41,530 nt of DNA from Lachnospiraceae bacterium (GTDB lineage: Bacteria > Bacillota > Clostridia > Lachnospirales > Lachnospiraceae). The stretch spans positions 1 to 41,530 of the forward strand of contig JAFZMO010000053.1 of the NCBI GenBank assembly GCA_017551165.1. The letters are read 5' to 3'. Position 1 is the stretch's first letter. Each line of letters begins with the position of its first letter. Positions 1 through 7,900 of this stretch are shown here, piece by piece. Below the pieces are notes generated by a model. The model made no database searches and was not told the origin of the DNA. It saw only the letters and a list, made by a program, of their open reading frames with translations. The translations under genes and the position numbers were made by a program.

Positions 1-1509
1 GCATTTCGGTTGTCGGATCTTACCCGGTTTGACGGGATTGTCATCCAGTGTCACGACAACCCGGACGCCGACGCGCTGGCGAGCGGCTACGCGCTTCGGT
101 GGTATCTTGAGAGGAAGGGGATCGCTGCGAGGTTTGTCTACGGCGGAGCGAACGTGATCACGAAGAGCAATCTCGTGCTGATGAACGAGGACCTCGGGAT
201 CAACTGTGAGCATGTCGAAAGCCTGGACGATCCGGAGCTTCTGATCACCGTGGACTGCCAGTACGGTGAGAGCAACGTCACCGCATTTTCCGCGAAAACG
301 GTTGCCGTCATCGACCATCACCAGATCTCCTCTGAGCTCCCCGCGATGAGCGAGGTGAGGAGCAACTACGGCTCGTGCTCGACCGTGATGTTCGAGCTGC
401 TCCGCGCGGAGGGCATCGACATCAACGAGGACAAAAACATCGCGACCGCGCTGTATTACGGGCTGATGACGGACACGGGTGACTTCACGGAGATCTCGCA
501 CCCGAGCGACCGCGACCTTCGGGATCTGGCGGCCTTCAACAAGGCGCTGATCACGCTCTTCCGCAACTCCAACCTCTCGATTGAGGAGCTGCGTATCGCG
601 GGCGACGCGTTGAAAAATACGACCGTGAACGAGGAGCGCTTCTACGGGATCGTCGAGGCGGGTCTGTGCGACTCCAACATCCTCGGGATCATCAGCGACA
701 TGTTTTTGGAGGTCGACGGCGTCCACAGCTGCGTCGTCTACAACATTTTGCCCTCGGGCGTAAAATACTCCGTGCGCAGTTGCGTGAAGGAGGTCAAGGC
801 CAACGAGCTGGCGTCCTTCCTCGCCGAGAACCTCGGCGGTGGCGGCGGACATCTGGTCAAGGCGGGCGGATTTCTGAAGAAGGATCTGATCGTGAAGGCC
901 GGCGTGCGCTACGAGAAGGACGATATCAGCCGGTTTATCGCGGCGAGAATGAATGAGTATTTCGACACCTCGGTGATCCTGTACGCGGGCGAGTACCGCG
1001 CCGATCTTTCCGAGTATTCCCGCTATCGCAAGAAGATGTTCCACGTCGGCTTCGTGCAGGCCGCAGACCTTGCAGCGCCGGGCAGGGAGGTCGCGATCCG
1101 CACGCTGGAGGGCGATATCGACATGACCATCGAGGAGGATACGTACATCATCCTCAATGTCAACGGCGAGATCTACCCGATCCAGAGGGCGAAGTTCGAG
1201 CGGTCCTACCGCGTCGCCGACGAGCCTTACGTCTACCCCGGCGAGTATCCGCCCAACGTCATCGACAACGCGACGGGGGAACGGATCCCGTTGCTGCCGT
1301 TCGCGAAGAGCTGCATCTCGGTGGGTGGCGACGGCATCTATGCGAAGGAGATCACGGGCCGCGTGAAGGTGTTCACCATGTGGGACCGCGACAAATACTA
1401 TCTCGGACGGACGGGCGACTACCTTGCCGTGCGCGTGGACGATCCGTCGGACGTCTACGTCATCGAGGGCGGAATCTTCGCAAAGACCTACGAAAAATGT
1501 GAGGAATAA
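1..1509 (+). CDS. DHH/DHHA1 family phosphoesterase, 5' end outside window
   Basis: The frame is open from the first base. A TTG at 10 could be a start, but the true start probably lies a few codons upstream. The N-terminal DHH domain shows HDNPDADALASG (about residues 15-26), an IDHHQ motif near 100 and MTDTGDF near 155; the DHHA1 part carries GGGGGHLVKAGGF near 280. This is the NrnA/oligoribonuclease-cyclic-dinucleotide phosphodiesterase architecture, Mn-dependent in known members. Unlike the roughly 320-residue NrnA, it continues for about 170 residues in a domain I do not recognise (from YAGEYRADLSEY to the end). The substrate (nanoRNA, pGpG, pAp or cyclic dinucleotide) cannot be read from sequence. 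The TIR gene begins three bases after the stop codon, so the two are almost certainly co-transcribed and probably work together. Confident on the family, not on the substrate. Confidence 0.85.
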   Translation, partial: AFRLSDLTRFDGIVIQCHDNPDADALASGYALRWYLERKGIAARFVYGGANVITKSNLVLMNEDLGINCEHVESLDDPELLITVDCQYGESNVTAFSAKTVAVIDHHQISSELPAMSEVRSNYGSCSTVMFELLRAEGIDINEDKNIATALYYGLMTDTGDFTEISHPSDRDLRDLAAFNKALITLFRNSNLSIEELRIAGDALKNTTVNEERFYGIVEAGLCDSNILGIISDMFLEVDGVHSCVVYNILPSGVKYSVRSCVKEVKANELASFLAENLGGGGGHLVKAGGFLKKDLIVKAGVRYEKDDISRFIAARMNEYFDTSVILYAGEYRADLSEYSRYRKKMFHVGFVQAADLAAPGREVAIRTLEGDIDMTIEEDTYIILNVNGEIYPIQRAKFERSYRVADEPYVYPGEYPPNVIDNATGERIPLLPFAKSCISVGGDGIYAKEITGRVKVFTMWDRDKYYLGRTGDYLAVRVDDPSDVYVIEGGIFAKTYEKCEE

Positions 1510-1512
1510 CCG

Positions 1513-4500
1513 ATGAGATACGATGCGTTCATCAGCTATCGGCACGCGCCGCTCGACATGGAGTTCGCGAAGAAAGTCCACACGGGACTCGAGACGTACC
1601 ATGTGCCTGCGGCGGTACAGAAGAAGACGGGCAAAAAGAAGATACAGCGAGTGTTCCGCGACCAGGAGGAACTGCCGATCGGAAGCGACTTAAACGACAA
1701 CATCGCGTCGGCGCTGCGCGAGTCGGAGTACCTGATCGTGATCTGCTCGCCGGAGACGCCGGGCTCGTACTGGGTCTCCAAGGAGATCGAGACATTTATC
1801 GAAATGCATGACCGTCAGCACGTGCTCGCGATCCTGGTGGACGGCGAGCCGGAGCAGAGCTTTCCGCCCATGCTGCTGGTCGACGAGAGCGGGAATACCG
1901 TGGAGCCACTGGCGGCGGACGTGAGGGGCACAACGCCCGCGGAGCGGAACCGGAAGTTCAAGACGGAGCTTCTCCGCCTTGCCGCGCCGATCCTCGGCTG
2001 CACGTACGATGACCTGCGCCAGCGTCACCGCGAGCGCATTTTGAAACGAAACCTTATGGTCGCCGGCGTTGCCGCCGGCATCATTGCCGTCGCGGGCGCC
2101 GCATTCGGCGTCTACAACGCGCGCGTCGCCGACCGCATGAAGAAGCTGGCCGACGAGAAGGCGGTGCTTGCGGAGGAGAAGTCCGTGCTCGCGGACGACA
2201 AGACCAAGCTGGCCGATGAGAAGACGAAACTGGCGGACGAGATGTCGATCCTCGCGGAGGAGAAGACGCGTCTCGCCGATGAGATCCTCGCCGAATACCG
2301 CGAGAAGCAGGTGAACCAGTCCCGCTTCTACGCCGAGGAAGCGATGCTCCAGCTCGCGGAAGGGTTCCGCGAGGATGCCGTGCTCATCGCCTCTGCGGGA
2401 CTCCCGTCGGAGAAGGATGACCGACCGTTCGTGGCGGAGGCGGAGTATGCGCTGGCCGCTGCGCTCCACGTGTATGACTGCGGGAACAGGCTCGCGTACG
2501 ACCGCGTGCTCAAGCACGAGCTGACCGTGAGTGACATGACGCTTGACAAGAGCTTGCGGTATCTGACCTCGTTTGACGACGGGAACAACGTGTACGTCTG
2601 GAACAGCGACACGGGGGAGCTTCTGTGTAAGATCCCGCCCGCGGTGGAAGGCAACAGGACTGTCCATGTTCTCACTGCGTTTGCGGATGCGAACGGCATC
2701 GTGATCGTGTATGCTGACGGCATGGTCCTGTACGACTACGCGGGAACGGTGAAGAATCGCCTCGATGATGTCGGAACCATCTACGGGTGCGCATTTTACG
2801 ATCAATACGACATGGTGATCTGCTACAGCCTGTCTGAGATCCGTATCATCGCCCTGTCCGACTTCACGGTGAAGACGGTGCTCCGCAACACGGAGGACCG
2901 GAACTTCCAGGGGGAGTACGGCCTCTCGAAGGACGGGCGGTATTTTGCGATGGCCCACAAGCCGGAGGCGGGGAAACCGGCGCTTGTCACGATCTATGAC
3001 CTGAGCGACAATTCCTCCGCTGCGGTGGAGGCCTCGGAGGAGTACATCTTCGCGCTCACGTTGACGGAAGCCGGCAATCTTGCGACCGTCAGCACAAACT
3101 ACGATTTCATATTCGGGAACATAACGGCGCTGACGCTCGATGTGGCCCGCCTCGCAGACGGGGAGCGGCTGTATGACAAGGAGATCCCGCTGAATATACG
3201 GAACGGGAACGCATTCCGCACGCTGATCTCGTCGCACTCGTACCAGGGGAAACAGGATGTCGTGATCGCGATCGACAGCGACGTCTACTCCTTCGACGAG
3301 GTGAGCGGCGATCTGAAAGCGCAGATCGCGATGCCCGGGATGACGGTCACATTGGACCTCGTGAGCAACTCGAGCACCGCGTACATCGGCTGCCGCAACG
3401 GAGAGATCATCCCCGTCAACACCGACACGGGAAGAGTGTATTCCGACAACACGGTGACAACGGTTTCCACGGGCGCGTTCATGGAGGACATGAAGATCTT
3501 AAACGGCGGCATCGTGTTCCGTATCCCGATCTCGAACAACCTTGCGGTGATGCGGTATCATATGGCGTCCGACCTGAAGAAGCTGCCCGACCTGCAGGTC
3601 GTTTCCTGCGGTTACGCGGTTGCACCGGATTCGGACTATTATGTCCTGATCGATGATCGCTATCTCCGAACGTTCTATTTCTACGACCGGAACGGGGATC
3701 TTCTCTACACCGACGGTGACGCAACGGCGCCGATCGGAACAGGATTTTTCGAAAAATACTTTGTCATCGCCAGATTCGGTACCGTGAACCTTATCGATCC
3801 GAAGGCCGGGACCATCCGATCCCTTCACTATGAGGATCTCGGGGCTTCTCCGTCGTACACCGGCGCCTGCGTGTCAGCGGACGGACAGCTGCTGGCCCTG
3901 TACGGCTCGTACGGCGTCGCGGTCATCGACCTTCGGGAGGAGCGATGCATCTACGCGGAGAGCAGCCTCTCCAACGCCGGCGCTGTCGCGTTCTGCGGAG
4001 ACAGCGGAAAGATCCTGGTCTCCGAGTACGGGGAGGCGCCCGTCATCATCGACCTTGCAACAGGCACGATGACGAAACCGGGTGACTCAGCGCTGAGCCG
4101 GTTTGCCGAGGGGAAGAATCTGAGTTATCTCGCCTGCTCCGACGACGGTGCCTACGCGGCGATCTCGTGCCGGGACGGCAACGTGCGCATTCTCGCGCTC
4201 TCCACGGGGGAGACGGTGCTCACGATCCCGCTGTCGGTGCATTCGGTGTGCTTCCTCGGGTTCACGAAGGACGGAAAGCACATCATTTTGGAGGGCGATG
4301 ACTACCAGGCGAAGATCTACAACATTGCCGACGGCACCTGTGTGAACAGTATTGACGTCCCGACGAAGATCGCCTACATGATCGAGGACGGAGAGATCAT
4401 CGCGCTCTGCGACAACTACACGGTGAGCCTGGTCGACGCGAAGAGCTTCGGCCGTCTTGCGTACGTGCCGGACGCGATCACGTATCTTGCAGGGCCGAGA

Positions 4501-4638
4501 GAGTTCCTGCTGGCCGACGGCACCGGCGCATGGTTCGCACCGTACAAGGATTACAAGGCACTGCTTGCCGAGGCGCAGAAGCAGTTCCCGGGCGCGGAGC
4601 TCACCGCCGAGAAGAAGGTCGAATACAATATTGATTGA
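1513..4638 (+). CDS. TIR domain protein with TM, heptad coiled coil and beta-propeller-like C-terminus
   Basis: 1041 residues. Residues 1-150 form a bacterial TIR domain: YDAFISYRHAPLD at the start, RVFRDQEELP near 46-55, LIVICSP near 74-80 and WVSKEIETF near 87-95, where Glu91 sits at the usual NADase catalytic position. A single membrane segment lies at about 181-203, followed by seven near-perfect heptads (KLADEK-type, about 211-258) predicting a coiled coil, then about 750 residues of WD40/beta-propeller-like strands with repeated SxDGxYxA and YD/WN elements. The TIR end is likely cytoplasmic; with one segment the propeller would be extracytoplasmic if inserted conventionally. Such proteins are known or suspected NAD+-consuming sensors, and the propeller would be the sensing or scaffold part. 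A GAGG ribosome site overlaps the end of the upstream DHH gene. An active enzyme is inference. Confidence 0.85.
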   Translation: MRYDAFISYRHAPLDMEFAKKVHTGLETYHVPAAVQKKTGKKKIQRVFRDQEELPIGSDLNDNIASALRESEYLIVICSPETPGSYWVSKEIETFIEMHDRQHVLAILVDGEPEQSFPPMLLVDESGNTVEPLAADVRGTTPAERNRKFKTELLRLAAPILGCTYDDLRQRHRERILKRNLMVAGVAAGIIAVAGAAFGVYNARVADRMKKLADEKAVLAEEKSVLADDKTKLADEKTKLADEMSILAEEKTRLADEILAEYREKQVNQSRFYAEEAMLQLAEGFREDAVLIASAGLPSEKDDRPFVAEAEYALAAALHVYDCGNRLAYDRVLKHELTVSDMTLDKSLRYLTSFDDGNNVYVWNSDTGELLCKIPPAVEGNRTVHVLTAFADANGIVIVYADGMVLYDYAGTVKNRLDDVGTIYGCAFYDQYDMVICYSLSEIRIIALSDFTVKTVLRNTEDRNFQGEYGLSKDGRYFAMAHKPEAGKPALVTIYDLSDNSSAAVEASEEYIFALTLTEAGNLATVSTNYDFIFGNITALTLDVARLADGERLYDKEIPLNIRNGNAFRTLISSHSYQGKQDVVIAIDSDVYSFDEVSGDLKAQIAMPGMTVTLDLVSNSSTAYIGCRNGEIIPVNTDTGRVYSDNTVTTVSTGAFMEDMKILNGGIVFRIPISNNLAVMRYHMASDLKKLPDLQVVSCGYAVAPDSDYYVLIDDRYLRTFYFYDRNGDLLYTDGDATAPIGTGFFEKYFVIARFGTVNLIDPKAGTIRSLHYEDLGASPSYTGACVSADGQLLALYGSYGVAVIDLREERCIYAESSLSNAGAVAFCGDSGKILVSEYGEAPVIIDLATGTMTKPGDSALSRFAEGKNLSYLACSDDGAYAAISCRDGNVRILALSTGETVLTIPLSVHSVCFLGFTKDGKHIILEGDDYQAKIYNIADGTCVNSIDVPTKIAYMIEDGEIIALCDNYTVSLVDAKSFGRLAYVPDAITYLAGPREFLLADGTGAWFAPYKDYKALLAEAQKQFPGAELTAEKKVEYNID
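2143..2289 (+). repeat. 21-bp tandem repeats coding seven heptads
   Basis: Seven consecutive 21-base units inside the TIR gene encode variants of (K/V/I/R)LA(D/E)(E/D)K(T/S/A). Leu-Ala every seven residues predicts a left-handed coiled coil just after the membrane segment. The units differ mostly at synonymous or conservative positions, so this is a coding minisatellite that could change length by whole heptads. Confidence 0.8.
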
Positions 4639-4653
4639 GATAAGGGGGACACT

Positions 4654-5259
4654 ATGGGAAGTTATTCCGGGATCCATCGTTTCCATGAACGGGGAACGAA
4701 GGCCAATGTAAACAACGTCAGTGCGTTCGGCATGCCGGTGTACTCACTGTACACGTCGAAGAAGGTGTTCACGCTGCATCACCGCATCACGATCACCGAC
4801 GATGACGGTGCCGTGATCTATACGGTGGAGACACATTTTCCGTCTCTTCACGACCGCACGGACATCCGCGATGAGAACGGACGCGTGATCGCGCAGATCA
4901 CCAGAAAGTTTTTTTCGCTCCACAAGCGGCATTTCATCACGATGTTCGATGGTTTCATCTTCGAGATGTCGAACGAGCTGTTCCACATCATCTCGGATGT
5001 CACCAACATCGAGGGACTCGGCTGGCAGCTCCGCGGCAATGTCCTCGGGCTGAACTTCGAACTCTACGATGAGAGGGGGAACATCGCTGCGGTCGTCGGT
5101 CAGAAAATGTTCTCGATCCACGACAAGTACTGCATCGACATCTACCGGCCGGACATGGAGATGGTCATCGTCGCGATCCTGATCACGCTGGAGCACATGA
5201 TGCACGACCGCTCGGGAAGCGGCGGCAGCGGCGGCAGCGGCGGAGGCTCGGGCGGCTGA
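4654..5259 (+). CDS. LURP-one-related (LOR/YxjI-type) protein
   Basis: 201 residues, 15 bases after the TIR gene, with a GGGGG ribosome site. The protein consists of repeated beta-hairpin modules of the kind KVFTLHHRITITDDDG, KFFSLHKRHFITMFDG and KMFSIHDKYCIDIY, the hallmark of the LOR/Tubby-like C-terminal fold (YxjI/DUF567 family). A hydrophobic helix MVIVAILITLEHMM near residues 168-182 fits the central hydrophobic helix of that fold. The last about 16 residues are a Gly/Ser tail with no obvious role. LOR proteins are thought to bind membrane lipid or nucleic acid; no enzyme activity is established. Its place behind a TIR membrane protein suggests a membrane-associated partner in the same system (inference). 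Confidence 0.75.
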   Translation: MGSYSGIHRFHERGTKANVNNVSAFGMPVYSLYTSKKVFTLHHRITITDDDGAVIYTVETHFPSLHDRTDIRDENGRVIAQITRKFFSLHKRHFITMFDGFIFEMSNELFHIISDVTNIEGLGWQLRGNVLGLNFELYDERGNIAAVVGQKMFSIHDKYCIDIYRPDMEMVIVAILITLEHMMHDRSGSGGSGGSGGGSGG

Positions 5260-5271
5260 GACAAAACAAAA

Positions 5272-5313
5272 GGTGACAGGGAGTGACAGCTCTTTTGTCA
5301 TTCCCCTGTCACC
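5272..5313. repeat. GTGACA/TGTCAC hairpin repeat, copy 1
   Basis: An inverted repeat runs from GGTGACAGGG to CCCCTGTCACC with an inner GTGACA/TTGTCA pair. It shares the arms and the internal CTCTTTTGTCA/GTTCTTTTTGTCA segment with the copies at 30279-30314 and 31591-31619. There is no T-run after it, so it is not a standard terminator. It looks like a small dispersed palindromic element. Confidence 0.7.
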
Positions 5314-5323
5314 ATATTCACGT

Positions 5324-5351
5324 TTAACATCGATTTAACATAACGATAACG
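5324..5351 (+). promoter_or_regulatory. Pho-box-like direct repeats before the phosphate transporter
   Basis: TTAACA occurs at 5324-5329 and again exactly 11 bases on at 5335-5340, with a degenerate third copy (ATAACG) at 5346-5351. Firmicute PhoP boxes are TT(A/C/T)ACA-type repeats at 11-base periodicity. A TACACT -10 candidate follows at 5372-5377, placing the repeats at about -60 to -33. Placement before a Na+/phosphate cotransporter makes PhoP-type control the simplest reading. Confidence 0.6.
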
Positions 5352-5460
5352 GTCTTTTCACTTTCTTCCGATACACTGTCGGCGTACGAATAGATGAAAT
5401 GAAACCTGCAGTGCGTAGCAGAAGAACGCATCCGAGGATGATGCGCGAAGGAGAATGAAT

Positions 5461-7272
5461 ATGACCGGTATCAGATTGATGACGTTAATGGCGACGACTG
5501 CCGCGGGCAACGGGATGAGTATGATGAACATCGCAGAGCTCGTGGGCGGTCTTGTTTTTTTTATGTTCGGCATGCGTGTCATGTCACAGGCACTTGAGAA
5601 AATGGCCGGCGGCCGGCTCGAGCGAATGCTCAAGCAGACGTCCGCCAACCCGATCGTGAGCATCGCGCTCGGCGCAGGTATCACGATCGCGATGCAGTCC
5701 TCCTCGGCGACGACCGTCATGCTGGTCGGTCTCGTCAACTCCGGTATCATGCAGTTCGGACAGACGCTCGCCGTCATCTTCGGCGCGAACATCGGAACGA
5801 CATTTACCGGATGGCTCTTAACACTCGGCTCGATCTCATCGGGCACCTGGTGGCTCACACTGCTCAAGCCGGAGTTCTTCTCGCCGTTCTTGGCGCTGAT
5901 CGGCATCGGCTTTATCATGTTTTCCAAGAAGGACAAATTCAAGAGCATCGGAACCGTGTTCGTCGGATTTGCCATCCTGATGAAGGGTATGAGCATGATG
6001 TCGGAGGCGGTCAGCCCGCTGCGCGACGTGCCCGAGTTCCGCGAGTTGATGACCAAGTTTAACAACCCGATCTTCGGTGTGCTGATGGGCTTGCTGATCA
6101 CGGCCGTGATCCAGTCCTCCGCGGCGACCATCGGTATTTTGATCGCCATCTCCGAGGGCGGTATCCTGACGTTCGCCATGGCGATCCCGATCATCATGGG
6201 CTTGAACATCGGTACCTGCGCGACGTCCCTCATTTCCTGTATCGGAACGAACTACAAGGCAAAGCGCGTGGCGACGGTGCACGTGATGATCAAGATCCTC
6301 GGCACCGCGATCTGGCTGTCGGTATTCTGCCTGATCAGCGCGATCAACCCGCCGGCATTTCTGTCGAGTTCGATCGGCAGCGTCGGCATCGCCATCGTGC
6401 ACACCGCGTTCAACATCCTGACCACGATCGTGCTGCTGCCGTTCTCCAAGGGCCTCACCCGCCTGACGGAGCGCATCATCAAGCAGCCGAAGGAAGAGTC
6501 GGAGATGCAGCAGAACCTCAGCTTCCTCGATGTCCGTGTCCTTCGTTCCCCGTCCGTGGCTGTCGCCGAGTGTAACAACCTGACGAAGAAGATGGCTGAG
6601 CTCGCGTGCCAGAACCTCTACGACGCGATGAGCCTGTTCGACAATTACACGGATGAGCGCGTGGCCGAGGTGCTTCGCGTGGAAAATGAGCTCGACATGT
6701 ACGAGGACAAGCTCGGCAGCTACCTGGTCAACCTCTCCTCGAAGACCGTCTCGGATCACGACGGACGCATCATTTCGAAAATGCTCCACACGATCGGCGA
6801 TTTCGAGCGCCTGGGCGACCACGCAGTCAACCTCTACAAGGCAGCGGAGGAGATCCGCGAGAAGCGCCTGAGCTTCACGGAGGAGGCGACCGCAGAGCTT
6901 CGCGTGCTCACGAGCGCCATCGACGAGATCCTCTCGATGACGACCGAGTGCTACACGAAGGACGACCTCGAGTTTGCATTCCGCGTCGAGCCTCTTGAGC
7001 AGGTCATCGACAAGCTCACCGGCACGATCAAGACCAACCACATCACGCGTCTGCAGCGCGGCGGCTGCTCGATCGAGATGGGCTTCATCCTCTCGGACAT
7101 CCTCAACAACTACGAGCGTATTTCCGACCACTGCAGCAACATCGCCGTTGCGGTGATCGAGGTTGAGCGAGGCGGATTTGACACGCACGAGTACCTGAGC
7201 GGCATCAAGTTCGGCAACATGGAATTCAACCAGATTTACGACACCTTCGACCAGAAGTATTCGCTGGAATAG
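5461..7272 (+). CDS. Na+/phosphate cotransporter (NptA/PNaS) with C-terminal PhoU domain
   Basis: 603 residues from ATG 5461; the ATG at 5455 is also in frame but directly abuts the AAGGAGA ribosome site, so 5461 with about six bases of spacing is preferred. The N-terminal half has two inverted Na_Pi_cotrans repeats, each with the diagnostic Gln-Ser-Ser motif: QSSSATTVML near residue 79 and QSSAATIGIL near 218. Several hydrophobic helices follow, ending about residue 310. From about 345 to 590 comes a helical PhoU-like domain (ERLGDHAVNL and ERISDHCSNIAV repeats). The protein takes up phosphate with sodium across the membrane, and the PhoU part probably senses supply. A Pho-box-like repeat precedes it and an intrinsic terminator follows at 7299-7330, so it is likely monocistronic. 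Confidence 0.92.
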   Translation: MTGIRLMTLMATTAAGNGMSMMNIAELVGGLVFFMFGMRVMSQALEKMAGGRLERMLKQTSANPIVSIALGAGITIAMQSSSATTVMLVGLVNSGIMQFGQTLAVIFGANIGTTFTGWLLTLGSISSGTWWLTLLKPEFFSPFLALIGIGFIMFSKKDKFKSIGTVFVGFAILMKGMSMMSEAVSPLRDVPEFRELMTKFNNPIFGVLMGLLITAVIQSSAATIGILIAISEGGILTFAMAIPIIMGLNIGTCATSLISCIGTNYKAKRVATVHVMIKILGTAIWLSVFCLISAINPPAFLSSSIGSVGIAIVHTAFNILTTIVLLPFSKGLTRLTERIIKQPKEESEMQQNLSFLDVRVLRSPSVAVAECNNLTKKMAELACQNLYDAMSLFDNYTDERVAEVLRVENELDMYEDKLGSYLVNLSSKTVSDHDGRIISKMLHTIGDFERLGDHAVNLYKAAEEIREKRLSFTEEATAELRVLTSAIDEILSMTTECYTKDDLEFAFRVEPLEQVIDKLTGTIKTNHITRLQRGGCSIEMGFILSDILNNYERISDHCSNIAVAVIEVERGGFDTHEYLSGIKFGNMEFNQIYDTFDQKYSLE

Positions 7273-7298
7273 TATAATAGTAGAAAAATGATCTGACA

Positions 7299-7330
7299 TC
7301 GGCGCACGGAGAGCTCCTGCGCCGATTTTT
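7299..7330 (+). terminator. Intrinsic terminator of the phosphate transporter gene
   Basis: Stem TCGGCGCA (7299-7306) pairs with TGCGCCGA (7318-7325), with further GGAG/CTCC pairing inside, followed by TTTTT at 7326-7330. Confidence 0.85.
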
Positions 7331-7331
7331 C

Positions 7332-7374
7332 TTGACAATATGGTAAATATACATTACCATATTGCGAAAGGAGA
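7332..7374 (+). promoter_or_regulatory. Promoter overlapped by a perfect 10+10 palindromic operator
   Basis: TTGACA at 7332-7337 and TACCAT at 7355-7360 are spaced 17 bases. The perfect inverted repeat AATATGGTAA (7337-7346) / TTACCATATT (7354-7363), spacer 7, covers the spacer and the -10. A repressor bound here would occlude polymerase. The symmetry suits a TetR- or MarR-type dimer; the regulator is not encoded in the neighbouring genes. AAAGGAGA at 7367-7374 is the ribosome site for the next ORF. Confidence 0.7.
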
Positions 7375-7383
7375 TTTTGCACA

Positions 7384-7563
7384 ATGACAAAGCATGTTAT
7401 TACTGAGAAGTTTTTGGAGAAGTGCCCGAACTGCGGTGCTGCAGAGTGCTCGGCACGGGCGTTGCGCTCAGCGAACAGTAAGGGCGGAGCTGTCCTTGAT
7501 TTTTCAGAGCATCTGCGATATACTGTCAACTGCAGTCAGACAACCGCGGGGCGGGTCGATTGA
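7384..7563 (+). CDS. Small CxxC protein, unrecognised (59 aa)
   Basis: An ATG with a strong AAAGGAGA site, directly downstream of the operator-controlled promoter, opens a 59-codon frame starting MTKHVITEKFLEKCPNCGAA. It has one CPNC knuckle, two further Cys (CSAR and NCSQ) and no membrane segment. I do not recognise a family. It could be a genuine small metal- or redox-binding protein, a leader peptide, or the surviving N-terminus of a decayed gene. The next gene starts 35 bases on in another frame. The well-formed promoter and ribosome site argue that it is translated; nothing more can be claimed. Confidence 0.45.
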   Translation: MTKHVITEKFLEKCPNCGAAECSARALRSANSKGGAVLDFSEHLRYTVNCSQTTAGRVD

Positions 7564-7598
7564 TCCGTCCCGTAAACTATGTTACGGGAGATATTGAG

Positions 7599-7892
7599 AT
7601 GGAACCGATTCACAGCATCGACGCGGAGGACGATCCCTTCGCATATCGCTACGACACACAGCTTCTGATCGATCGCCGGGACAAGGATCTCGACGAGGAT
7701 GAGATCGCGGACTACATCAAGTCGCATTTTGAGGGCAACTCGCTGATCGCAGCGGGCGATGAGGACCTGATCAAGATCCATTTTCACACGAATGAGCCCT
7801 GGAAGATCCTGGAGTACTGCAACACGGTCGGTGAGATCTACGACATCGTCGTGGAGGACATGGTACGCCAATCAAACGGGCTGCACGGCTGA
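7599..7892 (+). CDS. Stand-alone FakA/DAK-phosphatase-like C-terminal domain
   Basis: 97 residues from ATG 7599, which has a GGGAG ribosome site at the right distance. The body, YDTQLLID near residue 18, then NSLIAAGDEDLIKIHFHTNEP near 46-66 and GEIYDIVVEDM near 75-85, matches the C-terminal DegV/FakA-like region of DAK2-type fatty acid kinases, where GDSLVVVGDDxxxKVHVHTN is typical. The kinase (DAK2) part, about 400 residues, is absent, so this is either a recognised stand-alone small protein or a remnant of a broken gene. The reading frame is intact and well preserved, which favours a functional small protein. TatD begins eight bases after its stop. Confidence 0.6.
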   Translation: MEPIHSIDAEDDPFAYRYDTQLLIDRRDKDLDEDEIADYIKSHFEGNSLIAAGDEDLIKIHFHTNEPWKILEYCNTVGEIYDIVVEDMVRQSNGLHG

Positions 7893-7900
7893 GGATACAG

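Noticed and set aside
2143-2289. Short tandem repeats considered as a CRISPR array
   Set aside because: Contiguous 21-base units without spacers, in frame within the TIR gene.
5272-5313. Repeat copy 1 as an intrinsic terminator of the TIR operon
   Set aside because: No T-run on either side; it matches two other intergenic copies and is better treated as a dispersed repeat.
7384-7892. CxxC ORF plus FakA-like ORF as one frameshifted gene
   Set aside because: The first ORF has no similarity to the region preceding this domain in FakA, and the second has its own well-placed ribosome site; decay cannot be excluded but is not shown.
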